Source: Candidatus Harrisonbacteria bacterium
GTDB lineage: Bacteria > Patescibacteriota > Minisyncoccia > UBA6257 > WO2-44-18
NCBI GenBank assembly: GCA_016182295.1
Contig: JACOXP010000010.1
Span: 1 to 35,418 of the forward strand
Reading direction: 5' to 3'
Length of the DNA stretch: 35,418 bases
Shown: positions 25,839 to 33,515 of the stretch, one piece after another
Position numbering within the stretch: the first letter of the stretch is position 1
How the letters are laid out: each line of letters begins with the position of its first letter
The notes under the pieces: model-generated
What the model saw: only the letters and a program-made list of their open reading frames with translations
What the model was told of the DNA's origin: nothing
Database searches by the model: none
Position numbers and translations under genes: made by a program

Positions 25839-25928
25839 TAGTCGTAAATTATTTTGAATAACAAATTAAGGCCCTTTCTCCAATAAATTCTATGGTCTCC
25901 TTTGGATTGCGGTAATTTTGGGCATGCA

Positions 25929-26207
25929 TTATCTTGCCGGAACTGTAACGGTTGCGCTTTGCTGAGATACTACTACTGGTGGTTTCCAATTTCTATGAAC
26001 TTTATTCCAACCCAAACTACTCAATACCTCATCAGAGGTTTTCTCTTTAATTATTTCTTCAAAAAACAACAAAGAGGCCTCGGCAAATCTTTTTTGAGCT
26101 TCGTCAAAAGTTTTGCCGGAGGTAGATAAATCAATCGCTGGGGAATAAGCAACGTAGCGACTTTTTTCTTTTAAGATTGTTACTGGTAATTTATAACTTA
26201 ATTCCAT
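25929..26207 (-). CDS. hicB: HicB-family antitoxin-like protein
   Basis: YKLPVTILKEKSRYVAYSPAIDLSTSGKTFDEAQKRFAEASLLFFEEI; start chosen from leaderless promoter position. Confidence 0.8.
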   Translation of the reverse strand: MELSYKLPVTILKEKSRYVAYSPAIDLSTSGKTFDEAQKRFAEASLLFFEEIIKEKTSDEVLSSLGWNKVHRNWKPPVVVSQQSATVTVPAR

Positions 26208-26213
26208 GTCTGT

Positions 26214-26219
26214 ATTATA
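26214..26219 (-). promoter_or_regulatory. -10 box of leaderless hicB promoter
   Basis: TATAAT 6 nt upstream of the ATG; TTGCAA 16 nt further upstream. Confidence 0.55.
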
Positions 26220-26342
26220 CCAAAGTAAACAGTCATTGCAAATAATAGTTAGAACCGAAAAACAGCCCATTTTGTGAGCCATTTCCCGTTCGCTCCCTAC
26301 CCTCGAGAAAGAAAAATAAAATACCCCGACAAGCGGAGTATT

Positions 26343-26426
26343 TTATTTTTTGTACTCCAAATAAACTCCGTAGGCGACAAGCAGAGAAATTAAAAATCCT
26401 ATTGTAAAAATAGCGGTGTCGCTCAT
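26343..26426 (-). CDS. 27-aa single-TM micro-protein (not in ORF track)
   Basis: MSDTAIFTIGFLISLLVAYGVYLEYKK*. Confidence 0.5.
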   Translation of the reverse strand: MSDTAIFTIGFLISLLVAYGVYLEYKK

Positions 26427-26455
26427 ATTGACTGGCCGAGCACAGACCTAAAATA

Positions 26456-26599
26456 TTACTTACGTAAAAGCGCGCCCAAGCTTAAAATAGACGGAACCCA
26501 CAAACCGACAAAAACACCGGTGTCCTTTTGTCCCGTAAACCATAAATACACCGCCAACAAAAACGCAATCCCAGCGGCTACAATAAATTTATTTTTCAT
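26456..26599 (-). CDS. 47-aa membrane micro-protein (not in ORF track)
   Basis: MKNKFIVAAGIAFLLAVYLWFTGQKDTGVFVGLWVPSILSLGALLRK*. Confidence 0.55.
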   Translation of the reverse strand: MKNKFIVAAGIAFLLAVYLWFTGQKDTGVFVGLWVPSILSLGALLRK

Positions 26600-26674
26600 A
26601 AAAATTCTTAAATTATTTTTAATTACTCGACCGTATTCATTGTAGCATATTACAAATAAATACTTTCTTGCCCG

Positions 26675-26767
26675 TCCGTAGCTTTAGTGAAGGATTGCTC
26701 AACACCGTAGACCTGCCTGCCGGCATATTAGAATCGTGTTTAGGCAAGAAAATGAATATATTTATAT
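26675..26767. repeat. Interspersed repeat element copy A
   Basis: tccgtagctttagtgaagg ... cctgcctgccggca ... attagaatc ... atatttatattcc, shared with copies B and C. Confidence 0.6.
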
Positions 26768-26801
26768 TCCAAATCTTACGCTGACGGTATAAACTCTTTG
26801 T

Positions 26802-27431
26802 ATGAGAAGCTTCGCATTTGTTGACGCCTCAAATCTGTTTTATGGTGGCGAAAAAAGTCTGGGCTGGAAAATCGATTATCAGAAATTGATTGATTATCTT
26901 AAAAAGAAATATGGAGTAAGCGCAGTTTTTTATTTCGGTGGGGTGGAAACTCACGACTTTACTTTTGATTATCTTAATAACGAAACGGTGTCTATTATAG
27001 GGTTAGAAAAATACTTGGTTAATATTCTCAAAAATAATGAGGAAAAGTTAAATGAGGCAGATATTGTATTAATTGGCAGACACTTAAAACGAGTTCGCTT
27101 TTATGAACGCCTGGAGAAATTTGGATATACATTAGTTTTGAAACCAGTAAAAACTTACGAACAAGAAGACGGTACAACTAAAAGAAAAGCTAATTGTGAT
27201 GTAGATATGACTTTTTATTTAATGAAAGAAGTGGACAATTTTGATAGAGCGATCATCCTATCTGGTGATGGAGATTTTCTGCCAGTTTTGAAACACCTTA
27301 GGAAGCTTGGGAAAAATATTGAAATATTAGCTAGAGGCCCAAGAACCGCTAAAGAGATTCGCCAGTTTGCCGGCCCCAGCTTTAAAGATTTCGTGCGTTT
27401 AGAAAACGCCCTCAAATACAACAAGAACTAA
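26802..27431 (+). CDS. NYN domain (LabA/DUF88-like) putative ribonuclease
   Basis: SFAFVDASNLFYG; CDVDMTFYLMKEVDNFDRAIILSGDGDFLPVLKHLRKLGKNIEI. Confidence 0.92.
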   Translation: MRSFAFVDASNLFYGGEKSLGWKIDYQKLIDYLKKKYGVSAVFYFGGVETHDFTFDYLNNETVSIIGLEKYLVNILKNNEEKLNEADIVLIGRHLKRVRFYERLEKFGYTLVLKPVKTYEQEDGTTKRKANCDVDMTFYLMKEVDNFDRAIILSGDGDFLPVLKHLRKLGKNIEILARGPRTAKEIRQFAGPSFKDFVRLENALKYNKN

Positions 27432-27625
27432 AAGAGGCGGACATGCGAAATATCCGCCTCACGTTTAGTACTTCCAAATATAGGGCTAAAGGAGGTGTTA
27501 GTCAATAGACTTATCAACACCCCCCATCATATGTTCAATAACAATTGAGAGCAAGTCTTAGGAGGGATTTTGGCCATTTCGGCCAAGGAGTGTCGGATGC
27601 GGGCGGCTCAGTTGAGGACAAGTAA

Positions 27626-28054
27626 TTAAAATAATTTTTCCGAAATCCGCTTGAACTCACGAATACTGGGATCGCGCCTTTTTCTTTTTAGTAAAATTTG
27701 CGCCAGTTGATTATGCGTTGTTCGCCATAAACCGATAACTCGATATTTTTCATCCAGTGTAACCAAAACGGCATAATGAAATTGGTGCTTTGAAAAAGTA
27801 CTTATTCGCCCCTTGTTATTGTTTGCGCGCCGAGCCTTGATCTGATAAGTTTTGCCGCGGCCGTCTTTGGCATCATAGCCAGCAGTTCTCGGGTCGGCCA
27901 TTAATTTTAGCCCAAGTTTTTTACAAACCAATAACTCTCCAACCTCGCCAGTGATGCCAAGATTTCTACCGGACAGCTTCTCGTATTCTAACGCCGCCGA
28001 TATGGCTTGCTTTACTATTTTAAAAATTTTTAGGGTAATCCGAACCGTTCGCAT
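27626..28054 (-). CDS. PD-(D/E)XK-like putative nuclease (DUF6998-like)
   Basis: GEVGELLVCKKLG...AGYDAKDGRGKTYQIKARR (D...QxK), FHYAVLVTLDEKYRVIGLWR. Confidence 0.6.
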   Translation of the reverse strand: MRTVRITLKIFKIVKQAISAALEYEKLSGRNLGITGEVGELLVCKKLGLKLMADPRTAGYDAKDGRGKTYQIKARRANNNKGRISTFSKHQFHYAVLVTLDEKYRVIGLWRTTHNQLAQILLKRKRRDPSIREFKRISEKLF

Positions 28055-28072
28055 ATGAGTATTGTTTTGAAC

Positions 28073-28138
28073 GCACCCAGGTCTCCGCCGGCTGGCGGAT
28101 TCACCAAAACTAACTGCTCCTGAAATGGGGTTCTAACT
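28073..28138. repeat. Interspersed repeat element copy E
   Basis: gcacccaggtc + palindromic tccgccggctggcgga (28084-28099) + aaaactaactgct (28106-28118) + ggttctaac; shares core with copy D. Confidence 0.6.
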
Positions 28139-28241
28139 TGTTTTTAGCTTAAAATAATACTTCCCAATATACAATATTTTACTTCAGGGAGCGTATTTGA
28201 TATTTTTGAAGTAGCTTTTTGATATATAGCGGAGGTGAACA

Positions 28242-29426
28242 TTGGCAAAGATTAGTTGGCCAAGACGAGCCATAAGCTTATCTTTCTGGATTTTTTCGGC
28301 CTGGTATCTTTACATAAGTGGAATAGCAACTCAAAGTTTGAATTTTGTTGATACGCTTATTAGTATTTTATTGGCGAATCTTATCTTTGTTTCAATCTTT
28401 ACTTTTTACGCGGGAACTGGAAAGAACAAAGATATTCTCTTCCAAGAGGCCTTCGGCGCTGGGTCTGCACGATTTATTATTTCTCCTTTACCCGCGTTAG
28501 CACAAATTGGCTGGTTCGCGGTTTTGGTAGAAGCGGGAGGTGGGGCGCTGGCGAATGCTTTAAACGTTGCAACTGATTCCATAGTCGGAATTTCCCTCAT
28601 TGCCTTGTACGGGTTAATCGCCACATGGATTGCGTGTCGCGGTCTCGGCACTATAGATCGCTTAAGTTTATTTGCAATTTTTGCAATGGTTGGATTTTTT
28701 GGCTGGGGTGCTTATAAAGCATTTTCTCAATTAGGCGCGTCAGGAATTTTCGGATATCAGCCTAGTGGATCAGCCGGCATATTTTTTGGAACACAACTTT
28801 TTCTTGCTGCTTTTATATCAGCTGCAGTGACTATTCCTGATTTTCTGCACGACCTTGGAAATAAGAAAAAAATATTTTTAGCTTCCTTTTGGGGACTCCT
28901 GCCAACCGCTGTAGCAGTCGGCGCTCTTGGATCAACACTCGCCATTATCGGAAAAGATTATGACGTGTTGAAAACCTTACAATTTTTGAGCGGTCCGTTT
29001 TTTATCTATCTGCTTTTTAGTATTGATAACCTCAAACCGATTGCTATTTTCCCCGTTGGCACCAGTTTTGCTAGCTTGCATAAACAGTCTGAAGATGTAG
29101 CAGTAAATGAAAAACGCCGTAAGCTTTGGACTATTGCGGGGGGAGTGATAGCTATTATTTTTGCAGAAATAGGCATCGTTCAGCATTTACCGGAGTGGCT
29201 TAATATCTTGAGTATTGTCTTCGCGCCTATTATTGGGGTTGTCCTTGCAAATCAATACATAGTGAAAGAGAATTCTACCGACAAAAGATGTCATTTTCTT
29301 GCTCTTTTAGCCTGGGGTGCGGGTTGCGCCGCATCTTTTGTACCTTTCGGAATACCAATGCCGCAATCTTTACTAGTCGCGTTTGCGATATTTATTCTAC
29401 TAAAGAAAGTATTTCTACCCAGTTAA
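28242..29426 (+). CDS. Cytosine/purine permease-like (NCS1-type) transporter, TTG start
   Basis: ~12 hydrophobic segments; ALAQIGWFAVLVEAGG; SD ggaggtg 5 nt before TTG. Confidence 0.65.
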   Translation: MAKISWPRRAISLSFWIFSAWYLYISGIATQSLNFVDTLISILLANLIFVSIFTFYAGTGKNKDILFQEAFGAGSARFIISPLPALAQIGWFAVLVEAGGGALANALNVATDSIVGISLIALYGLIATWIACRGLGTIDRLSLFAIFAMVGFFGWGAYKAFSQLGASGIFGYQPSGSAGIFFGTQLFLAAFISAAVTIPDFLHDLGNKKKIFLASFWGLLPTAVAVGALGSTLAIIGKDYDVLKTLQFLSGPFFIYLLFSIDNLKPIAIFPVGTSFASLHKQSEDVAVNEKRRKLWTIAGGVIAIIFAEIGIVQHLPEWLNILSIVFAPIIGVVLANQYIVKENSTDKRCHFLALLAWGAGCAASFVPFGIPMPQSLLVAFAIFILLKKVFLPS

Positions 29427-29430
29427 TTAT

Positions 29431-29457
29431 ATAAGCCACCTTTTAGGTGGCTTATTT
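29431..29457 (+). terminator. Terminator
   Basis: ataagccaccttttaggtggcttattt. Confidence 0.8.
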
Positions 29458-29511
29458 ATATAATAAATTTAAATCGGTTCTGCGTCCCATTTGGCTTATA
29501 GTGCTTGCAAT

Positions 29512-29615
29512 TCCGTAGCTTTAGCGAAGGCGGGTTTGCCCCCCATAGCGAGCGACTTGAGAGGTTATTAGAACCAGAATTCAGCAGTCCAAAGCACATA
29601 TTTATATTCCCGCTT
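29512..29615. repeat. Interspersed repeat element copy B
   Basis: tccgtagctttagcgaagg; ggttattagaaccagaattcagcagtc (29563-29589) identical to copy C. Confidence 0.75.
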
Positions 29616-29625
29616 TAACGCATAT

Positions 29626-29820
29626 CAACGCTTTCTTAGAGGCGTTCTCTCATCTTTCATTTCTCGTTTCACAGCTTCATCGTAATTTTCACCGCTTATG
29701 ACGTGCCCGCCAACAGAATGGTCTAATAATCCATCTTTTTTGCGAAGCTTTCTAGGTGTATTGGTTTCGGTAGCCCTAATTTGCCCTACCTTGTTGTAAA
29801 AATACCAAACGGGTGATAGG
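29626..29820 (-). pseudogene. Truncated NUDIX hydrolase fragment
   Basis: Minus-strand reading LSPVWYFYNKVGQIRATETNTPRKLRKKDGLLDHSVGGHVISGENYDEAVKREMKDERTPLRKR* without ATG; ends just after the Nudix box next to repeat B. Confidence 0.65.
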
Positions 29821-29859
29821 ATGTGCCTAGCTCGTCAGTTTACGAAATGGAGGACGCGA

Positions 29860-30099
29860 ATGAGCTGGGTAGATAAACTCGTCAAAGGAAAGGTGCCTTA
29901 CAAATTTGATGAGATAGTGAGCCTACGCAAGAAAAAGAAAACTTATTACCTTTGTCCAGAGTGCGGAAGCAAGTTAACGACCCATTGTCTCTGTCCAAAA
30001 GTGGATGCCGTATGCGAAAACGAACATAAGTGGCATTTGGAATATGACGCCACCACAAAAAAGTATTTTGTCAGAAAAGGACACTCTGACCACCTCTAA
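29860..30099 (+). CDS. Small zinc-ribbon-like protein
   Basis: YYLCPECGSKLTTHCLCPKVDAVCENEHKW; SD tggagga; start moved from 29821. Confidence 0.7.
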   Translation: MSWVDKLVKGKVPYKFDEIVSLRKKKKTYYLCPECGSKLTTHCLCPKVDAVCENEHKWHLEYDATTKKYFVRKGHSDHL

Positions 30100-30117
30100 C
30101 ACGATAAAAAGTCTTAT

Positions 30118-30140
30118 GACCTGCTTTTGCAGGTCTTTTT
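30118..30140 (+). terminator. Terminator
   Basis: gacctgcttttgcaggtcttttt. Confidence 0.8.
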
Positions 30141-30156
30141 ATTTTATTTATTTTTG

Positions 30157-30330
30157 GATGCACCTGGGTCTGCCCTCCTTTGCTAAAGATACGGAAGGGC
30201 GATGCCTCGCCTTCGCATAAAGTTTTGGCGGAGCTAAGCAAAACTAACTGCTTGCCTTGAACCTGCTTGCGGTGAGCTTGTCGAACCTGTCGAAGGGCTC
30301 CGCGCGCTTCACGCATTTAGAACCGCAATC
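30157..30330. repeat. Interspersed repeat element copy D (composite)
   Basis: gcacctgggtct; aaaactaactgct (30241-30253); nested gcttgcggtgagcttgtcgaacctgtcgaagggctc; tttagaacc. Confidence 0.65.
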
Positions 30331-30410
30331 TGGCAGATTCCCGGCAACATTTCTCCCTTCAAGATCGTGAACTACTGGTGAGAACCTGCCGTATTGAATC
30401 GAATTTGACG

Positions 30411-30449
30411 AAAACAAGAAGCCGGATCAATTATCCGGCTTCTTGTTTT
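30411..30449. terminator. 17-bp-stem bidirectional terminator; contains merC-like stop codon
   Basis: aaaacaagaagccggat-caatt-atccggcttcttgtttt. Confidence 0.9.
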
Positions 30450-30813
30450 TTCTAAATAGCGACTTGTTGTAGAAAACTGAGATAACAATCAATAACGCAC
30501 CGGGTCCCCAAATCCACCACGCGCCACAAGTGCTTGCGAATACATATCGGCCGACATAGAGAAGAGCCGCACCGATAATCAACAATATAAGCGGCTTAGG
30601 ATTTTTGTGTGCTCGGTAATCAAGAATAAAACCTACTGCGCCGAGAGCGATGAACCCGAACGCAATCCACTGCCATGCTGGGATTAATGCGCCAAGACCC
30701 AAATAAGTTAAAAGCGAGGCGGAACCAATCCAACAAAGAGGGCATACGCCTATTGCTCCAGCACCCAACACTGGGGCTAACATCGAAAGCAGTTTTTTGA
30801 AGAAGTTTTGCAT
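30427..30813 (-). CDS. MerC-like membrane protein
   Basis: Four TM; GAGAIGVCPLCWIGSASLLTYLGLGALIP; located in operon with merA. Confidence 0.6.
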   Translation of the reverse strand: MQNFFKKLLSMLAPVLGAGAIGVCPLCWIGSASLLTYLGLGALIPAWQWIAFGFIALGAVGFILDYRAHKNPKPLILLIIGAALLYVGRYVFASTCGAWWIWGPGALLIVISVFYNKSLFRKNKKPDN

Positions 30814-30822
30814 ATAGCTATT

Positions 30823-31323
30823 TTAGCAAGAAATACAAACTTTGTTTATTTTGCGAGCCATTAAATAAATCGCAATAAGCATTAGAGCAGTGACTCCAAC
30901 GACAAAATACCAACGATAATCCAGGACAAAGACAACGCCGCCAAACCCTATACCAAAAATTGCAAACAGAGGCGCGAGGCACGAAGCGCAAAAAGCTGTA
31001 CCTGCGATACCGGCAAAAAGAGCACCGAGCCCGCCGCCCACCGTTCCACCCAAACCCGCAACTTTTTTTCTCAACTTCATTACAAATACTTGCATAGTAA
31101 TGAAAAGCGAGGATAGGCCAGACAAAAGTACAAGAACCGCATAGTCACGAGCAGTAAAAATCTTTAATTGATATGCAAGAGTATTGCCGGCCACCGTCCA
31201 GACAGGGATAAGGACAAAAAGGGCAAAGAAAACGGAAAAAAGAATAAGAAAAAGAATAGTATAGTTTATATTTTTGAATGGCTCACGAGTACCGAACCAT
31301 ATTGTTGTTATAATTTGCCTCAT
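30823..31323 (-). CDS. Cys-pair membrane protein in mer operon
   Basis: Multi-TM; AGTAFCASCLAPLFAIFGIGFGG and C-terminal KINKVCISC. Confidence 0.65.
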   Translation of the reverse strand: MRQIITTIWFGTREPFKNINYTILFLILFSVFFALFVLIPVWTVAGNTLAYQLKIFTARDYAVLVLLSGLSSLFITMQVFVMKLRKKVAGLGGTVGGGLGALFAGIAGTAFCASCLAPLFAIFGIGFGGVVFVLDYRWYFVVGVTALMLIAIYLMARKINKVCISC

Positions 31324-31616
31324 AGAAATTTATGTTTATGTTCGTCGCACACCTTCGCTTGATGGAAATAAGAAAAAATAACTATAAATGAAATGGCAAT
31401 GATATGAGCGGAAATCAAGAAAATAAGCACTCTATCGCCAACAGCAATGGCGTGCGGCAAAATAAGTAATGTGGCGAAAAACCATAACAACCATGCTTTT
31501 ACACTGATGCCATAGGCGCAATGTTTTGTAATCAAATGTACGATTTGAGGTATATATGCAATAGCAACCAGAATAGTTCCGATGAATGCGAGAAGTTCTA
31601 AATTCATATACAGCAA
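31320..31616 (-). CDS. PQ-loop/SemiSWEET-like membrane protein
   Basis: 98 aa, three TM, IAYIPQIVHLI, GISVKAWLLWFFATL. Confidence 0.75.
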   Translation of the reverse strand: MLYMNLELLAFIGTILVAIAYIPQIVHLITKHCAYGISVKAWLLWFFATLLILPHAIAVGDRVLIFLISAHIIAISFIVIFSYFHQAKVCDEHKHKFL

Positions 31617-33007
31617 CTCAATTTACTGATGTCTTTGGTAAATGACAATGCGGCAATTTTTATCGCCTCCGAAAGTGTCGGGAACATCGGCAGAGAATTC
31701 ACCACATCGTCAATAGTATTTTTGTTCTTTACAATCATCATTCCGGTCGCGATCAATTCACCGGCATTCGGCGCGAGAATCTGCATGCCGACAATTTTCG
31801 GTGATTTTGTATCTACGGCCATATGAATCAGCCCTTCGGTGCGGTGCATAATAATTGCCTTGGGCACATTTTCAAAAGATATCGTCCGGCAGTTGCAAAT
31901 ACCTTGCTCTTTCATTTGTCGGCTCTCGCTTGTACCAACACCGGCGATTTGCGGGTCGGTAAAGACGGTGAACGGCACGGTGTCGTAGTCGATAGAGAGC
32001 GTAGCCCCCTTGAGTGCATTTTCCGCCGCAAGCGTACCTTCGCGTCCGGCTGTAGTTTCGTAACGAGCGGGAGCGTTCGTCACATCGCCAACGGCGTATA
32101 TGGCAGGGTTTGTTGTCTGGAGCGTCTCGGTAACCACAATCGATTTTCGGTCATTCACCTCGACACCTACTGCCCCCAAGTTAAGCCCCTCTGTGTTGGC
32201 CGTTTTGCCGGCGGCAAGCAGTATTTCATCCGCCTCTACCGTTTGCTCTTTGCCTTCGGCGGTAAACGCAATAACTTTTTTGTTTCCTGCTTTGTATGCT
32301 TTTGTGATTTCTGCGTTTGTGATGATAGTCACGCCCTCTTTCTTGAGTACCTCCGTCAAACGATCTGTGAGCGGTTTTTCTACTTGAGGAAGAATAGACG
32401 GTCCGCGTTGGAGCACGGTTACCTTCGTGCCAAACCGAGCGAACATTTGTGCAAACTCCAGGCCGACCGGCCCTGCGCCGATAACAATCAACTCCTTGGG
32501 CTGTTTTGGCATTTTTAGAGCTTCGATATGAGTAACAAACCCTACTTCACGAATACCTTCTATCGGCGGGACATTAGCGGTAGAGCCGGTGGCGATAATA
32601 AATTTTTCCGCAACTAACTTCTCACCATTCACTTCCACCTCATTTTCGGAAACAAATTTTGCCTTGCCCTCAATGGCGACTACATGCTCTAAATTCTTTA
32701 AAACCTTTTCGTATTTTTCAATCCGCAATTTTTCAACCAGCGATAATTCATCTTGCACAACTTTTTGAAAATCAAAATTCTTTACTTCAATATCAAGACC
32801 GGGAATTCCATGATGTTTGGCATGATGCATCGTTTCGCCGGCCCAGAGAAGTGTTTTTGATGGAACACAGCCGACATTGACGCAAGTACCGCCTAGTGGC
32901 AGGCCGGCATTAATCATGGCAGTTTTTGCTTTTAGTTCGTTAGCGCGGATTGCGGCCGCAAATGCGCCTGCCCCGCCGCCGATAATAATGAGGTCGTATT
33001 TGGTCAT
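31604..33007 (-). CDS. merA: Mercuric reductase-like FAD-dependent oxidoreductase
   Basis: GGGAGAFAAAIRANEL, GGTCVNVGCVPSK, IYAVGDVT, C-terminal vicinal SKLSCCI; start MTKYDL; no N-terminal HMA domain. Confidence 0.85.
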   Translation of the reverse strand: MTKYDLIIIGGGAGAFAAAIRANELKAKTAMINAGLPLGGTCVNVGCVPSKTLLWAGETMHHAKHHGIPGLDIEVKNFDFQKVVQDELSLVEKLRIEKYEKVLKNLEHVVAIEGKAKFVSENEVEVNGEKLVAEKFIIATGSTANVPPIEGIREVGFVTHIEALKMPKQPKELIVIGAGPVGLEFAQMFARFGTKVTVLQRGPSILPQVEKPLTDRLTEVLKKEGVTIITNAEITKAYKAGNKKVIAFTAEGKEQTVEADEILLAAGKTANTEGLNLGAVGVEVNDRKSIVVTETLQTTNPAIYAVGDVTNAPARYETTAGREGTLAAENALKGATLSIDYDTVPFTVFTDPQIAGVGTSESRQMKEQGICNCRTISFENVPKAIIMHRTEGLIHMAVDTKSPKIVGMQILAPNAGELIATGMMIVKNKNTIDDVVNSLPMFPTLSEAIKIAALSFTKDISKLSCCI

Positions 33008-33318
33008 GTATTTAATCGCCCCTTGAGCATTTTCACAAAAGGAGTTTTCTTTAATTGATAATAGACATTGCGAAAGTCCCGACGGTTTTCCACAATATCG
33101 GCTTCCTGAAGTTTTTTGAGCGTATGAGATACGGCAGAAATAGATACGCTGATAATATCGGCAATTTCTCCCACGGAAAGCTCTTTGTGTCGGCACAAGA
33201 GATAGCAGATTTTAAGACGGGTCGGATCGCCAACCATATTGAACTCACCGGCGCATTGCATAAGCGCGTCGTGGTTCTCAAGCTCTTTCTGAATTTTCTT
33301 TATGTCTCTGGTTTGCAT
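33004..33318 (-). CDS. ArsR/SmtB family regulator
   Basis: MVGDPTRLKICYLLCRHKELSVGEIADIISVSISAVSHTLKKLQEADIVENRRDFRNVYYQL; ATGA overlap with merA. Confidence 0.92.
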   Translation of the reverse strand: MQTRDIKKIQKELENHDALMQCAGEFNMVGDPTRLKICYLLCRHKELSVGEIADIISVSISAVSHTLKKLQEADIVENRRDFRNVYYQLKKTPFVKMLKGRLNT

Positions 33319-33328
33319 ACCTATTCAA

Positions 33329-33357
33329 ATGATAACGAAAAAATAAAAAGAGCGCAA
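33329..33357 (-). promoter_or_regulatory. Promoter of arsR-merA operon, 10-nt leader
   Basis: Minus strand TTGCGC-17-TATCAT. Confidence 0.5.
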
Positions 33358-33394
33358 TGCCCACAATCCACAATTACCCCGAATTACGAGCTGT

Positions 33395-33510
33395 ATGCCC
33401 CCGTGGCGAGAGTTTGCCACCGGGACAGAGCCCTGCCTGCCGGCAGGCAGGGGTTATTAGAACCAGAATTCAGCAGTCAAAGGAGTGGGTTCATATTCCC
33501 AACCTCGCTT
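33395..33510. repeat. Interspersed repeat element copy C
   Basis: Perfect palindrome CCCTGCCTGCCGGCAGGCAGGG (33431-33452); ggttattagaaccagaattcagcagtc (33452-33478) identical to copy B. Confidence 0.8.
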
Positions 33511-33515
33511 CATAA

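Noticed and set aside
27434-27610. Hairpin-rich spacer with tiny ORFs (e.g. MRAAQLRTSN)
   Set aside because: Hairpin gaggcgga/tccgcctc lacks a T-run, ORFs are too short and without support; possible ncRNA but not defensible.
28139-28241. Possible riboswitch upstream of the permease (e.g. preQ1 or purine)
   Set aside because: Only a weak ACTTCA/TGAAGT stem; no recognisable aptamer consensus.
29821-29859. Upstream start of the zinc-ribbon ORF (MCLARQFTKWRTR)
   Set aside because: A good Shine-Dalgarno precedes the internal ATG at 29860, so the extension is probably not translated.
30071-30316. Minus ORF MREARGALRQVRQAHRKQVQGKQ...
   Set aside because: Translation of repeat element D; typical of palindromic repeats, not a gene.
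26675-33510. CRISPR array interpretation of the recurring repeats
   Set aside because: Copies are far apart, differ in module composition, no regular spacers and no cas genes.
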